Shown here: piece after piece, positions 1-10,243 of the stretch
How positions within the stretch are numbered: position 1 is the stretch's first letter
Layout of the letters: the number at the start of each line of letters is the position of its first letter
Source of the DNA: CAURNT01 sp963539215
GTDB lineage: Bacteria > Fusobacteriota > Fusobacteriia > Fusobacteriales > Leptotrichiaceae
NCBI GenBank assembly: GCA_963539215.1
Contig: CAUTJT010000002.1
Span: 124,001-188,000 of the forward strand
DNA length: 64,000 nucleotides
Direction: 5' to 3'
The notes under the pieces: model-generated
The model's input: only the letters and a program-made list of their open reading frames with translations
The model's database searches: none
What the model was told of the DNA's origin: nothing
Position numbers and translations under genes: made by a program

Positions 1-2696
1 AGCATTTGTATAAGATATAGGTAAACCTATTAAATCTACTTGTACATTACTTACTGTTCCTTCTTTATCTGTTGAAACACTTACTTTAGAATTTTTACCA
101 TCTATAAAGTTTACTGTATCATACGCTCTTACAAAGTCTTTTGCTTCTCCATTACCTTCTAAATTCCATCCAGAATTTAAAACATCACTTAGTGTAGCTG
201 CATTTTTTAATTCTTCATCAGTTTTAGTTGGTTTTTCACCTGAAGTTGTATTATCAGCTTTTAAATTTGGTTTAAGATCTAATTCATATTTTACAGAACC
301 ATCTGTTTTATCAACTTCAACTTTTAATCCATTACCAGCTTTAAATAAATCTGCAGTATCTGATTTTTTATCAACAACTTTAACTACATCTTTAACTGAA
401 ATTGTTATATTTTTTCCATTTTGATCTAGAGTTACATTTTCTCCAGCTTTAAATGTTACAGTTTCACCAAACTTAACTTTTTCAGTGCCTGTAGTTGTAT
501 TCACTCCTTTAGTTTTATCTGTTACTATACTCCAATAAGAATTATTAATAGTTTCTGCTAAATTCTTACCTGTAACTAAACCATCTGCATCAGGAGTTTT
601 AATTTTACCATTTTCATTTTCAAGAGTTATATTTTTAGCTGAGAATTTAACTTGTTTATCACTAGCTTCTGTTGTTATAAATTTGTCATCTCCAACTAAT
701 TTTAATCTTTGATCAAATAATCTTACATCTCCATTTCCTGTATCACCACTAAATCCTAAATTAACATTTTTCAGTTGTGCTACATTCACAGCATCAGTAT
801 CTAATTTACCTGCTGCTAAATTATGCAATTGTCTTGTTTTATCTTTAGTTCCTATTGAAACTCCAGAAAGTTTTGATGTTAATGCAACACCAGTTAATCC
901 TTCATATTTATTAGATCTTGCTACTGTATCTTCTTTAGAATTATAATCTTTAAATCCTTCAACACCCTTATCTATATCAGCAACAGATTCTGAACCAAGT
1001 GCTACTCCAGATTCTACTTTAGCTACTGCAGAATTACCTATAGCAACTGTATCCGATTTACCTTTTAATAAAGCTACATAGGCTTTATTTGCTGTATCAA
1101 ATGCTGTTTTAGATGTAGCTGTTTCTGATTTTTTAGCAGTATACGTAGTATCTGCATTATCATAATTAATTTTATCTGCAAGTAAATTTTTAGCCATTTC
1201 AACTAAATCTGAAAGTTTTTCATCAGCTTCTGTTCTTCCTGTTACTGTAATTTTAGATATTTTTTCTAAATTATCTTTCATTTGTGTTAATTTTTCTATA
1301 GATGTAGTTTCAAGAGTATTCACTCCATTTATATAAACCACTTTACCATTAAAAGTATTTTTTAATGTAGCTTCAAATGCATCTTTATCAACACCAGCTT
1401 CTTTTAATTTTTCTATTAAAGTATTATCAAGTCTTTGATATAAATCTGCTAATCCAATTACATCTTCAAATATAACACGGCTATTTTTATTTTTTTGACT
1501 TAGCGCATCTTCTTCAGCACCTAATTTCTCTATATATTTATAATAAGCATCTCTTGAAGCAGCTAGAGCTGTGTCTATTTTAGTAGATTGATCAGCATCT
1601 ATACCAGCTAAAGCATTCACACCTAATGCAACTGAATTTGAACCTATTGCTTTTGCATTAGCTCCCAATGCAGTAGAATTACCATTAGCTGTTATTGTTT
1701 TCATACCTAATGATACTGAACCTTGACCTAAAGCATTAGATTCTGTTCCTATAGCTAAAGCATTACCATAATCTTCAGATATTGCTTTATTACCTATTGC
1801 TATACCTAAATTACCTCTTGAATGAGCTTCAGAACCTAATGATATACCATTTCCTTTTTCTGAACGTGTCATATATCCTACTGCTGTAGAAGAAATTCCA
1901 TTTGTTATAGAATTTACACCTAAAGCTAATGAATTTTGAGCTAGACCACGTGCTTTAATCCAAATGCAGCAGCTGGTATCCCTTTATTAGTAGTTGCAGC
2001 TTCAGATTCAGCTCCAACTGCAACAGCATTAGTTCCACCAACAAATGATTTATTTCCTATAGCTACAGCTGAAGTAAATGCATTAGAAACTTCATTTCCT
2101 ATTGCTACAACATTTTCAGCAGACCCATAAGAAGGATTTAATCTATGACTTCTTACACTATGACCTATTACAACAGAATTTTTACCACTACCTGCTGATC
2201 CTGAACCTATAACTATACTATGTTCTACTTTATTAGGTCTACCTACACTATATAATTTAGAATTTGAACCTATAACTATACTGTTATTTCCTAAATCACC
2301 ATAACCAGTTGAACCATAGTTATCTCCAATATATGAATTTCTCCCTATAAGTACTGATTCTGGTCCTTTTGTATATAATCTAGTACCTATAAGAATAGAA
2401 TCTTTAGCTTCTTTAGTTGATTGATTTCCTTTCCCTATAGCAATAGCTTTATTTCCTTCTACTTTAGATTTAGTCCCTACAACTACACTTTCTTCACCTT
2501 TAGATTCAGAATCTTTACCAATTGATATACTATCTGTACCAGTTGATTTACCTTCTGTAATAGCTCCAAATGATAAATTAGCAAATAATCCACCCATAAT
2601 TAAATACGTTACCACAGTAGCATGCGTTATGCTAACCTTTCCTTTAAAACAACTTTTTAAATAATTGTTTTTTACATTAATAATTTTTTTATTCAT
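1..2696 (-). pseudogene. Trimeric autotransporter adhesin (YadA-like), frameshifted and cut by window edge
   Basis: The locus reads leftward from an ATG at 2696 and runs off the window at base 1, so the C-terminal YadA anchor is not visible. Two reading frames together make one adhesin: an extended signal region, many head repeats of the form xAVAIGxxSxA, then a long helical stalk (roughly 1560-1150) and neck-type motifs such as DAVNVAQLKN near 775-805. The frames meet at about 1953: the upper frame reads FGLK then hits TAG at 1941-1943, while the lower frame continues ARGLAQNSLALGVNS. One extra G in the coding strand would join them exactly. Such proteins trimerise on the outer membrane and mediate adhesion. 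The break may be a real inactivation, phase variation or a sequence error; the lower frame stays open for 1950 bases, which argues the break is recent or artefactual. Confidence 0.8.
1941..2696 (-). CDS. Adhesin N-terminal reading frame: signal region and YadA head repeats
   Basis: This 251-codon frame carries the amino end of the adhesin. Residues 1-45 are a long basic then hydrophobic leader of the extended signal-peptide type used by large autotransporters (basic KSCFKGK followed by a hydrophobic stretch ending near LSFG). From about residue 50 the protein is a ladder of YadA-head motifs (DSISIG, ESVVVG, KAIAIG, NSVVIG, AVAVG) spaced about 14 or more residues apart. No start lies further upstream in this frame because a TGA sits two codons before the ATG. 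The ATG lacks a close Shine-Dalgarno: the only good one (AAGGAGG, 2754-2760) is about 57 bases away. Alone it would give a secreted head without an anchor, so it is unlikely to be functional unless the frame is restored. Confidence 0.75.
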   Translation of the reverse strand: MNKKIINVKNNYLKSCFKGKVSITHATVVTYLIMGGLFANLSFGAITEGKSTGTDSISIGKDSESKGEESVVVGTKSKVEGNKAIAIGKGNQSTKEAKDSILIGTRLYTKGPESVLIGRNSYIGDNYGSTGYGDLGNNSIVIGSNSKLYSVGRPNKVEHSIVIGSGSAGSGKNSVVIGHSVRSHRLNPSYGSAENVVAIGNEVSNAFTSAVAIGNKSFVGGTNAVAVGAESEAATTNKGIPAAAFGLKHVV

Positions 2697-3005
2697 AATT
2701 CAACCACATATAGTATATTTGACATTTTAAATAAAAAGTCAAATAACTATCATCCTCCTTCATTTAATTTTATTTCACTATAATCATAATATTATAATAC
2801 TATATTTTTATTCATTTTACAAGCTTATTTCCTTAGTTTTTCATTAGTTTTAAAATGTAATCTTTTTTATATAAAAAATAATAATTTTAACATTTTAATC
2901 ATTTTGTCAAAAAAATAGAAACGTTACCTCAAAAATCTTATTTCATATTCTGAAATTAATTTGTGTTTTTTAACATGAAATAAATTATTCAGCAAAATTA
3001 TTTTC
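2697..3005. other. Adhesin leader region, no gene seen
   Basis: This AT-rich gap lies upstream of the adhesin. Read on the minus strand it holds a TATAAT-like element near 2800-2810, a strong AAGGAGG at 2754-2760, and then the inverted repeat TATTTGAC/GTCAAATA (arms 8 bases) before the adhesin ATG. The same stretch also contains TTGACT and TATACT 19 bases apart, which could be a promoter giving an almost leaderless message. I see no protein-coding gene between the lon terminator and the adhesin. Confidence 0.4.
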
Positions 3006-3049
3006 AAAAAAAATACACCACTAATCTAAATAAAATTAGCGATGTATTT
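3006..3049 (-). terminator. Rho-independent terminator after lon
   Basis: On the minus strand a 15-base-pair stem (arms 3035-3049 and 3011-3025, two G-U pairs, 9-base loop) is followed by eight T. It lies about 40 bases after the lon stop and closes the rimP-to-lon gene run. Confidence 0.9.
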
Positions 3050-3091
3050 AAATAATAAATTTTAACTTATTTTAATTTTTAAACAAAAATA

Positions 3092-5425
3092 TTAATCATT
3101 AAAAACAATATTTTCTACTTCCTTATATCTTTTTACATAATGAATTTTTAATTCTTTTAAAACTTCATCAGTTAATTCTACTGTATCTCCTTTATTATCA
3201 TAAGGCAATATTATTTCTCTTATACCTATTCTATGTGCTCCTAAAACTTTTTCTTTTATTCCACCTACAGGTAATACATCACCAGTTATAGTAATCTCTC
3301 CTGTCATAGCTATATTTTGTCTAACCTTTCTTTCTGATAAGGCTGATACTATAGCAGTAGTTATAGTAATACCAGCTGATGGTCCATCTTTAGGTGTAGC
3401 TCCTTCTGGAAAATGTAAATGTATATCGTATTTATTATAGAAATCGTCATCACAAATACCTAAATCATCACTATTTGCTCTAACATATGTATAAGCAACC
3501 TGAGTTGATTCCTTCATTACATCTCCTAACTTACCTGTAAATTGAAGCAGACCTTTACCTTTCATTTTAACAGCTTCAACATCTAAAGTAGTTCCACCAA
3601 CCACAGTCCAAGCAAGACCTTTAACTACTCCAAGTTTTGAAACATTTTCTATCATTTTATCTTTTTTATATTTTTCGGGACCTAAATATTTAGATAAATT
3701 TTTAACAGTTATACTATATTTTGAATCTGGATTTTCAAGTTTTAATCTAGCTATTCTTCTTAAAATCTTAACAATTTCCCTTTTTAAATTTCTTACTCCT
3801 GCTTCACTTGTATATTTATTTATTATATCAAGCAATACATTATCAGAAAGTCTAACATCGCTTATACTTGTTTCAATTTTAGCTTGTTTTACCAAGTAAT
3901 TTTTAGCAATATGTAATTTTTCTTGTATAGTATATGAATCTATATGTATTACTTCCATTCTATCTAATAAAGGACTAGGAATTGTTGATAAATCATTTGC
4001 TGTGCACACAAAGAAAGCATCAGATAAATCATATTCAAAATCAATATAATTGTCCTTAAATGTTTTATTTTGTGCTGGATCTAAAACTTCAAGAAGAGCA
4101 GATGCTGGATCACCCTTAAAATCAGAAGATAATTTATCTATTTCATCTAATAGTATAACAGGATTACTTACCTTCACTTTTTTTAAAGCATCTATTATTC
4201 TTCCTGGCATAGCTCCAATATACGTTCTTCTATGACCTCTAATTTCTGATTCATCATGAACTCCACCTAAAGAAATTCTTTCAAATTCTCTATTCATTGC
4301 ATTAGCTATTGATTTACCTAGTGAAGTTTTACCAACTCCAGGTGGTCCAACAAGACATAATATATTAGGTGCTTTTTTATTATTATTCTTATTTAATTGA
4401 CTAACAGCTAAATTTTCAAGTATAGTATCTTTTACTTGTTTTAATCCAAAATGCTCATCATTTAATATTTTTTCAGCCTTACGTATATCTATATTTTTAA
4501 CTTCTTCTCTTTCCCAAGGCACTTCTAAAACACTTTCTATATATGATCTAATTACACCTGCTTCTGCAGACATATCATTTAATTTTTTAAGTCTTGATAA
4601 TTCTTTATTTAACTTTTCCTTTAATTCAACAGGTAGTTTTCTTTTATTTATAAAATCATATAGTTCATTAACTTCTTCTTCCATATCATTTTCATCAAGT
4701 TCAGAATAAAGACCTTTTATTTTTTCTCTAATATAGTATTGTTTTTGATTTTCTTCTATATTTTTTTTAACTCTATCTTCAACAGATTTATCTATCTTAT
4801 TAAATTCTAGTATAATCTTAATTGCATTAGATAAAATTTCAAACATATCATCTATATCATTTGATTCAAGTATCGCCACTCTATCTTCTTCACTTAAATC
4901 TAGAGTTGTAGCTAATGTATATATCATTATTTCAAAAGGACTAACTTCAAATATAGCTTTTAATATATCATCAGGTAAAGAATTTTTATTACCTTGATTT
5001 ACTTCTTCTACTACCTTTTCTAAATACATTCTATATTTTTTTTCATTTTTAGTTTTTTTATTTTCAACCGGATATAATTCATACTGCGCACTAAAATATC
5101 CATTCTCCTTTAGTCCACCTATATCTTCTATTTTTACCCTATCTATTCCTTCAATCAAGACCCTTAAATTACCATCAGGCAATTTAATTATTTGAATAAT
5201 TTTAGCAACTACTCCAATTTCATTAATATCTTTATATCCCTCAATTTCTTCTTTTTGTGAATCCTTTTGTATAGATAACACAATATTCCCCTCATGTTGT
5301 TCCATAGACTCATCTATAGCTAATTTAGAAAAGTCTCTTCCAACTATAATTGGGATAACTGCTTGTGGATAAAATAGTATCTCTCTCGTTGGAATAAAAG
5401 GAAGTATTTTCCCTTTTTTTGTCAT
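3092..5425 (-). CDS. lon: ATP-dependent protease Lon
   Basis: Lon is a cytoplasmic hexameric AAA+ serine protease that degrades misfolded and regulatory proteins. The 777-residue length is that of bacterial LonA. In order: an N-terminal substrate-binding domain (about 5-205), a coiled linker, an AAA+ module with Walker A GPPGVGKTS near residue 358 and Walker B VILLDEIDKL near 425, and the protease domain with PKDGPSAG (catalytic Ser near 682) and the catalytic Lys in GGIKEK near 723. Its ATG overlaps the clpX stop as TAATG, so it is translationally coupled to clpX. It is the last gene of the run and is followed by a terminator. The identification is secure. Confidence 0.98.
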   Translation of the reverse strand: MTKKGKILPFIPTREILFYPQAVIPIIVGRDFSKLAIDESMEQHEGNIVLSIQKDSQKEEIEGYKDINEIGVVAKIIQIIKLPDGNLRVLIEGIDRVKIEDIGGLKENGYFSAQYELYPVENKKTKNEKKYRMYLEKVVEEVNQGNKNSLPDDILKAIFEVSPFEIMIYTLATTLDLSEEDRVAILESNDIDDMFEILSNAIKIILEFNKIDKSVEDRVKKNIEENQKQYYIREKIKGLYSELDENDMEEEVNELYDFINKRKLPVELKEKLNKELSRLKKLNDMSAEAGVIRSYIESVLEVPWEREEVKNIDIRKAEKILNDEHFGLKQVKDTILENLAVSQLNKNNNKKAPNILCLVGPPGVGKTSLGKSIANAMNREFERISLGGVHDESEIRGHRRTYIGAMPGRIIDALKKVKVSNPVILLDEIDKLSSDFKGDPASALLEVLDPAQNKTFKDNYIDFEYDLSDAFFVCTANDLSTIPSPLLDRMEVIHIDSYTIQEKLHIAKNYLVKQAKIETSISDVRLSDNVLLDIINKYTSEAGVRNLKREIVKILRRIARLKLENPDSKYSITVKNLSKYLGPEKYKKDKMIENVSKLGVVKGLAWTVVGGTTLDVEAVKMKGKGLLQFTGKLGDVMKESTQVAYTYVRANSDDLGICDDDFYNKYDIHLHFPEGATPKDGPSAGITITTAIVSALSERKVRQNIAMTGEITITGDVLPVGGIKEKVLGAHRIGIREIILPYDNKGDTVELTDEVLKELKIHYVKRYKEVENIVFND

Positions 5426-6651
5426 TAATTTTCCTTTCTTTCTTCACTTTTAATAAAGTTTTCATTTTTTTCTTTTATTAACTCTTTAGTAACAACTACT
5501 TCTTTAACATTTTCTTGTGATGGAATTTCATACATTAAATCCATCATAGTATTTTCTATTATACTTCTTAAACCTCTAGCTCCTATTTTTCTCTTAAGAG
5601 CAAGATCTGCTATTTCATCTATAGCTTCATCTTCAAATATTAAATCAACACCTTCTAATTCAAAATATTTTTTATACTGCTTAACTATAGCATTTTTAGG
5701 AACTGTTAATATCGATTTAAGAGCTTCTTTATTAAGTTCTGATAAAGCAGTAATTACTGGTAATCTACCAATAAGTTCAGGAATTATTCCAAATTTTCTA
5801 ATATCTTCAGGTAATACGTGTTCAAATATACTCATTTCATCTAATTGAGTTTTATCATTACTTAAACCAAAACCTATTTGCTTTTTATTAAGTCTTGATT
5901 TTATTTTATTTTCAAGCCCAGCAAAAGCTCCTCCAACTATAAATAATATATTTGTTGTATCTATTTCTATCATTTCTTGATTTGGATGCTTTCTTCCACC
6001 TTGAGGAGGTACACTTGAAACTGTTCCTTCTATTATTTTTAAAAGAGCTTGTTGAACTCCTTCTCCAGATACATCACGTGTAATAGAAGTATTTTCAGAT
6101 TTTCTTGCTATTTTATCTATTTCATCTATATATATTATACCTCTTTGCGCAAGTTCTATATCATAATCTGCAGCTTTTATTAATTTTAGCAACACATTTT
6201 CTACATCATCTCCAACATAACCTGCTTCAGTTACAGTTGTAGCATCAGCAATTGCCAAAGGTACATTTAAAATTTTAGCTAAAGTTTGAGCAAGTAAAGT
6301 TTTACCAGAACCTGTTGGTCCTATTAAAAGAATATTAGATTTTTGCATTTCAATTTCATCATTATCTATCATATTAATTCTTTTAAAATGATTATATACA
6401 GCAACTGAAAGTACTTTTTTAGCATTTTCTTGTCCTATTATATACTCATCTAACTTAGCTTTTATTTCTTTTGGTTTTAATAAAGTATAATCAAATCTTT
6501 CTTCTCCTTTATCATCAAACTCAAATTCTTCTTCACGTTGAGTTATGCATTCATTACATATAAAGGCTGTCATATCTTCATTGGAATATAGAGTTAAGAC
6601 TTGTTCTTCATCCTTACCACAAAATGAGCATGTTTTTAATTCTTCTATCAT
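5425..6651 (-). CDS. clpX: ClpX, ATPase subunit of ClpXP protease
   Basis: ClpX unfolds substrates and feeds them to ClpP. The N-terminal zinc domain has Cys8, Cys11, Cys32 and Cys35 (CSFCGK and CNEC). Walker A GPTGSGKT is at 111-118, the GYVG pore loop at 144-147, and Walker B IIYIDEIDK at about 172-180. An IGF-type loop (QIGFG) that docks on ClpP is present. I chose ATG 6651 because GGAG sits seven bases before it and the protein then starts like other ClpX proteins; an ATG at 6675 lies inside clpP and would add eight residues. clpP ends at 6656 just upstream, and lon overlaps the stop, giving a clpP-clpX-lon block. Confidence 0.97.
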   Translation of the reverse strand: MIEELKTCSFCGKDEEQVLTLYSNEDMTAFICNECITQREEEFEFDDKGEERFDYTLLKPKEIKAKLDEYIIGQENAKKVLSVAVYNHFKRINMIDNDEIEMQKSNILLIGPTGSGKTLLAQTLAKILNVPLAIADATTVTEAGYVGDDVENVLLKLIKAADYDIELAQRGIIYIDEIDKIARKSENTSITRDVSGEGVQQALLKIIEGTVSSVPPQGGRKHPNQEMIEIDTTNILFIVGGAFAGLENKIKSRLNKKQIGFGLSNDKTQLDEMSIFEHVLPEDIRKFGIIPELIGRLPVITALSELNKEALKSILTVPKNAIVKQYKKYFELEGVDLIFEDEAIDEIADLALKRKIGARGLRSIIENTMMDLMYEIPSQENVKEVVVTKELIKEKNENFIKSEERKEN

Positions 6652-6655
6652 ATCA

Positions 6656-7231
6656 TTACTCCAATACACTATCAACTAAACCATATTCTTTAGCTTCATA
6701 AGCATCCAAATAATTATCTCTTTCAGTATCTTCTATGATTTTATCATATTCTTGACCTGTATTTTCAGCTAGTATAGTTGCTAGTTTTTTCTTAATTTTT
6801 AAAATATTTTCTGCAACAATTTGTATATCTGTTGCTTGACCTCTTGCTCCTCCTAATGGTTGATGTATCATAACTTCGGCATTAGGTAAAGCATATCTCT
6901 TACCTTTAGCTCCTGAAGATAATAAGAATGCTCCCATACTTGCAGCCATTCCTATACATACAGTTGCAACATCACAAGATATATGATTCATCGTGTCATA
7001 TATACCAAGTCCTGCTGTTACTTGTCCCCCTGGTGAGTTTATATACATAGTTATATCTTTTTCTTTATCTTGCGCATTTAAAAATAGAAGTTGAGCAATG
7101 ATAGCATTAGCCATCTCTGTATTAATTTCTCCACTTAAAAATATAATTCTATCTTTTAATAATCTTGAATATATATCATAAGTTCTTTCACCTTGTCCTT
7201 CATTTTCTATAACATAAGGTACTAAAGCCAT
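6656..7231 (-). CDS. clpP: ClpP, proteolytic subunit of Clp protease
   Basis: ClpP forms the 14-subunit serine peptidase barrel that works with ClpX. The triad is visible as Ser98 in MAASMGA, His123 in MIHQPLGG and Asp172 in ERDNYLDA. The length of 191 residues is normal. The start at 7231 is supported by GGAGG five bases upstream. The gene follows tig, from which it is separated by a hairpin (7253-7279), and precedes clpX with only a few bases between. The tig-clpP-clpX-lon order is common in bacteria. Confidence 0.98.
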   Translation of the reverse strand: MALVPYVIENEGQGERTYDIYSRLLKDRIIFLSGEINTEMANAIIAQLLFLNAQDKEKDITMYINSPGGQVTAGLGIYDTMNHISCDVATVCIGMAASMGAFLLSSGAKGKRYALPNAEVMIHQPLGGARGQATDIQIVAENILKIKKKLATILAENTGQEYDKIIEDTERDNYLDAYEAKEYGLVDSVLE

Positions 7232-7252
7232 TTTTCCTCCATTCTTTATAAT

Positions 7253-7279
7253 GAAAACTAGACACAGGGTCTAGTTTTC
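7253..7279 (-). terminator. Hairpin between tig and clpP, partial terminator or processing site
   Basis: A perfect 11-base-pair inverted repeat (GAAAACTAGAC/GTCTAGTTTTC, 5-base loop) starts a few bases after the tig stop. It lacks a long T run beyond its own T-rich arm, and clpP has no room for its own promoter, so it probably reduces rather than ends transcription, or marks an RNA processing point. Confidence 0.6.
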
Positions 7280-7284
7280 TAAAA

Positions 7285-8559
7285 TTAATTATTTTCTAAT
7301 AAGAATTCATTTATTTTTCCAAAGAATAATTGAGAATTTATTCTTCCTATATATCTTCCTAATTCTCCTGATTTTTCAAGCTCTGATTTAATTGTTTCTG
7401 AATCCATTCCATACATAGCACCTATGTTTTTTAATTCATTTTCTATATCTTCATCAGTTACTTTAATATCTTCTATTTCTCCAATTTTTGATAATACAAA
7501 GCTTGTTTTAATTCCTTTTATTGCATTTGTTCTTAAATCTTCTCTCATTTTTTCAACAGTTTGTCCTGTCATACTTAAGTAAGATTCTAAGTTCATTCCT
7601 TGCATTTGTAATTGTTGAACAAATTGAGCTATGTTTGCATCTATATCTTGTTCAACTAATATTTCTGGAACTTCTAAATTAACTCCATCAACTATTTTTT
7701 CAACTATTTTACTTAATTTTACATTTTTAGCTTGATTTTCTTTTTCAACTAATAAATTAGCACGTACTTTAGTTTTTAAATCTTCTAATGAATCTGCTCC
7801 ATTTTCTTTTGCAAAGTCATCATTTAATTCAGGTAATACTATTTCTTCTAAAGAATTTAATTTAATTTTAAATACTGCAGGTTTTCCTTTTAAGTTTTCA
7901 GCATGATACTCTTCAGGGAATTTAACATTTACTTCAAATTCTTCTCCTACTTTATGACCAACAATTTGTTCTTCAAAATTATCTATAAATGTTTTAGATC
8001 CTAATTCTAATTTATGTCCTTCTGCTTTTCCACCTTCAAATGCAACACCATCTACAAATCCTTCAAAGTCTATAGTAGCTATATCTCCATTTTTAGCTTC
8101 TTCTCTATCAGTTTTTTCATATTTTTTAGCTCTTGAAACTATTTTATCTAATTGAGCTGAAACTTCTTCATCACTTACTTCAACTTTTTCTAATTCTACA
8201 TTTAATCCTTTGTATTCAGGTAAAGTAAATTCTGGGAATACAGCAACTTTTAAACTAACTTTTAAACTATCTTTTTCTAATTTTAAATCAGTTATTTGTA
8301 ATTCACTAACAGGTCTGAAAGATTTATCTTTTAATACTTCAGTATATTCTTCTCTAATTACTGTATTTAATATTTCATCTCTTATATCATCAGCAAATGT
8401 TTTTTCTATTACATCTTCAGGTACATGTCCTTTTCTAAATCCATCAACTTTAACATTTTTGAATTTTGATAACACTTCTTTTCTTAATTTAGCAAATTCT
8501 TCTCCATCTTTTACTATTTCAAATGCAACTTCTGATCCATTTAATATTTCTTTTTTCAT
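7285..8559 (-). CDS. tig: Trigger factor, ribosome-associated chaperone
   Basis: Trigger factor binds the ribosome exit tunnel and shields nascent chains; it also has peptidyl-prolyl isomerase activity. The protein is 424 residues, slightly short of the usual 430-450. The ribosome-binding domain holds the GFRKGHVP signature near residues 41-48, corresponding to the conserved GFRxGxxP loop. An FKBP-type domain lies at about 155-245 and a helical C-terminal domain follows. AGGAGG precedes the ATG at the proper distance, and recJ ends eight bases upstream. It heads the proteostasis part of the operon. Confidence 0.97.
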   Translation of the reverse strand: MKKEILNGSEVAFEIVKDGEEFAKLRKEVLSKFKNVKVDGFRKGHVPEDVIEKTFADDIRDEILNTVIREEYTEVLKDKSFRPVSELQITDLKLEKDSLKVSLKVAVFPEFTLPEYKGLNVELEKVEVSDEEVSAQLDKIVSRAKKYEKTDREEAKNGDIATIDFEGFVDGVAFEGGKAEGHKLELGSKTFIDNFEEQIVGHKVGEEFEVNVKFPEEYHAENLKGKPAVFKIKLNSLEEIVLPELNDDFAKENGADSLEDLKTKVRANLLVEKENQAKNVKLSKIVEKIVDGVNLEVPEILVEQDIDANIAQFVQQLQMQGMNLESYLSMTGQTVEKMREDLRTNAIKGIKTSFVLSKIGEIEDIKVTDEDIENELKNIGAMYGMDSETIKSELEKSGELGRYIGRINSQLFFGKINEFLLENN

Positions 8560-8567
8560 TTTTCCTC

Positions 8568-10238
8568 CTATTTAATATCTTTTAATTTCAATCTTATTGT
8601 TTTTTTACTTATTAACTCAGGCGTATATATTATTTTATAAGATTTATTCTTTTTTTTCAAGTCTAATTTATCAACTAAATTATAGCCTAAAACATTAAAT
8701 TCTTTACCATTCTTATATATACTTGCTTTAAAATGATTATTATCTACACCAAATTTAAATACATTTTTAAAAACTATATCTTCATCATAGAAGTTAGGTT
8801 CACTATTTGAAAGACCAAAAGGACCTAAAGTTTGTATTTCTTTTAACTTTTTGATACTAATTTCTTTTATACTAACCTTTTTATCTATGACTATTTCATG
8901 AGTCTTTTTTATTTTCTTACTAAGATTTATTAAGCCATTTTTCATTTTATTTCTTATTAAATCTAAATCTTTTTTTGTTATAAGGAAACCTGCTGCTAAA
9001 TCATGGCCTCCAAAGTTAATATAGTATTTTGAAAATTTAGTTATAAAATCATATATGTTAGAATCTGAAAGACTTCTACATGAACCTTTACAATATTCTC
9101 CCTCAACTGATATTAATATTACAGGCACACGAAATTCAAGCGCTAATCTTGATGCAAGAGATCCCATAGTTCCTATATTTATATCATTTATCTCATAATA
9201 TATATATTTTATTTTATCTCTATAAACTTTAAATTTATTAGATATTTTTTCAAATACTTTGTTTTCATAACTTTTTCTTTCCTTATTATATTCATACATC
9301 TCATTAATTGTTTCTAATAAATCTTCTTCAGAGTCCGATGTTAGAAAGTCTAATATCTTAGTCGGATCATTTAATTTACCAAAAGCATTAATTAATGGAG
9401 CTATTCTATAACTAATATCATTTATAGTTATATATTCAGGATTTATTTTGAAATTTTCAAAAATTAAACTCAATGCTTTAATTTTTGAATTTGTAAAATT
9501 CTTTAACCCTCTTTTTATTAAAAATCTATTCTCATCAACACATTCCATGACATCTGCAATAGTAGCTAAAGCAACTAACTCACAATATTCATAGATTTCT
9601 GATATCTCTCTATCACCTAAAGTATAGTAAAGTGCTTGAACAAGTTTAAATACTACACCAGAACCTGAAAGTTCCTTAAAGGAATAATTAGGAGATTTTT
9701 TAGGATTCAATTCCAATACTTCTTTATATTTTTTTTCATTAAAATGATGATCTGTAATTATTACATCTACACCTTTTTCTTTTATCATATTAATATCTTC
9801 TTCACTACCAAAAGAATTATCAACAGATATTACAAGTGAAAATTTACCACTTGATATTTTTTCAAAAAAATCATCATTTAATGAATATTTAACAATAGAT
9901 TTCGGTGATATATATATATCATTTTTAATATTTAACTTTGTTAAAATCTTAGATAAATATATAGAACCTGAAACTCCATCTATATCATAATCTCCAAATA
10001 TCAGTATCCCTTTATCATTATCTATAAGTTTAAGTATCGTATTTACTATTTCTCTCATATTTTCTAAAAGAAATGGATCGTTAAGATGCTTATAGCTTAC
10101 ATTTAAATAATTATACACTTCTTCTTTTGTTGTAATATTTTTATTTAATAATAAAGTGGTCATTATATCATCTCTTTTAAATTCATCTTTTTTTGCATTA
10201 AGATAATTAATATCGTGTGAAATAGTTCTCCAAATCAT
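8568..10238 (-). CDS. recJ: Single-stranded-DNA-specific exonuclease RecJ
   Basis: RecJ is a DHH-family 5'-3' exonuclease used in recombination and mismatch repair. Motif I appears as GDYDIDG (82-88), the DHH motif as ITDHH (about 161-165), and a DHHA1-type FGGHDLAAGF motif lies in the middle third (near 9000). The C-terminal OB-like region is present, with total length 556, close to the family minimum of about 560. Only five bases separate it from rbfA. Its position between translation genes and tig suggests simple co-transcription rather than shared function. Confidence 0.95.
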   Translation of the reverse strand: MIWRTISHDINYLNAKKDEFKRDDIMTTLLLNKNITTKEEVYNYLNVSYKHLNDPFLLENMREIVNTILKLIDNDKGILIFGDYDIDGVSGSIYLSKILTKLNIKNDIYISPKSIVKYSLNDDFFEKISSGKFSLVISVDNSFGSEEDINMIKEKGVDVIITDHHFNEKKYKEVLELNPKKSPNYSFKELSGSGVVFKLVQALYYTLGDREISEIYEYCELVALATIADVMECVDENRFLIKRGLKNFTNSKIKALSLIFENFKINPEYITINDISYRIAPLINAFGKLNDPTKILDFLTSDSEEDLLETINEMYEYNKERKSYENKVFEKISNKFKVYRDKIKYIYYEINDINIGTMGSLASRLALEFRVPVILISVEGEYCKGSCRSLSDSNIYDFITKFSKYYINFGGHDLAAGFLITKKDLDLIRNKMKNGLINLSKKIKKTHEIVIDKKVSIKEISIKKLKEIQTLGPFGLSNSEPNFYDEDIVFKNVFKFGVDNNHFKASIYKNGKEFNVLGYNLVDKLDLKKKNKSYKIIYTPELISKKTIRLKLKDIK

Positions 10239-10243
10239 AACTC

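Noticed and set aside
1941..1960. Programmed -1 frameshift in the adhesin
   Set aside because: Re-reading one G would restore the frame, but the local bases (GGATTAAAG) do not form a standard slippery heptamer and no clear downstream pseudoknot was seen.
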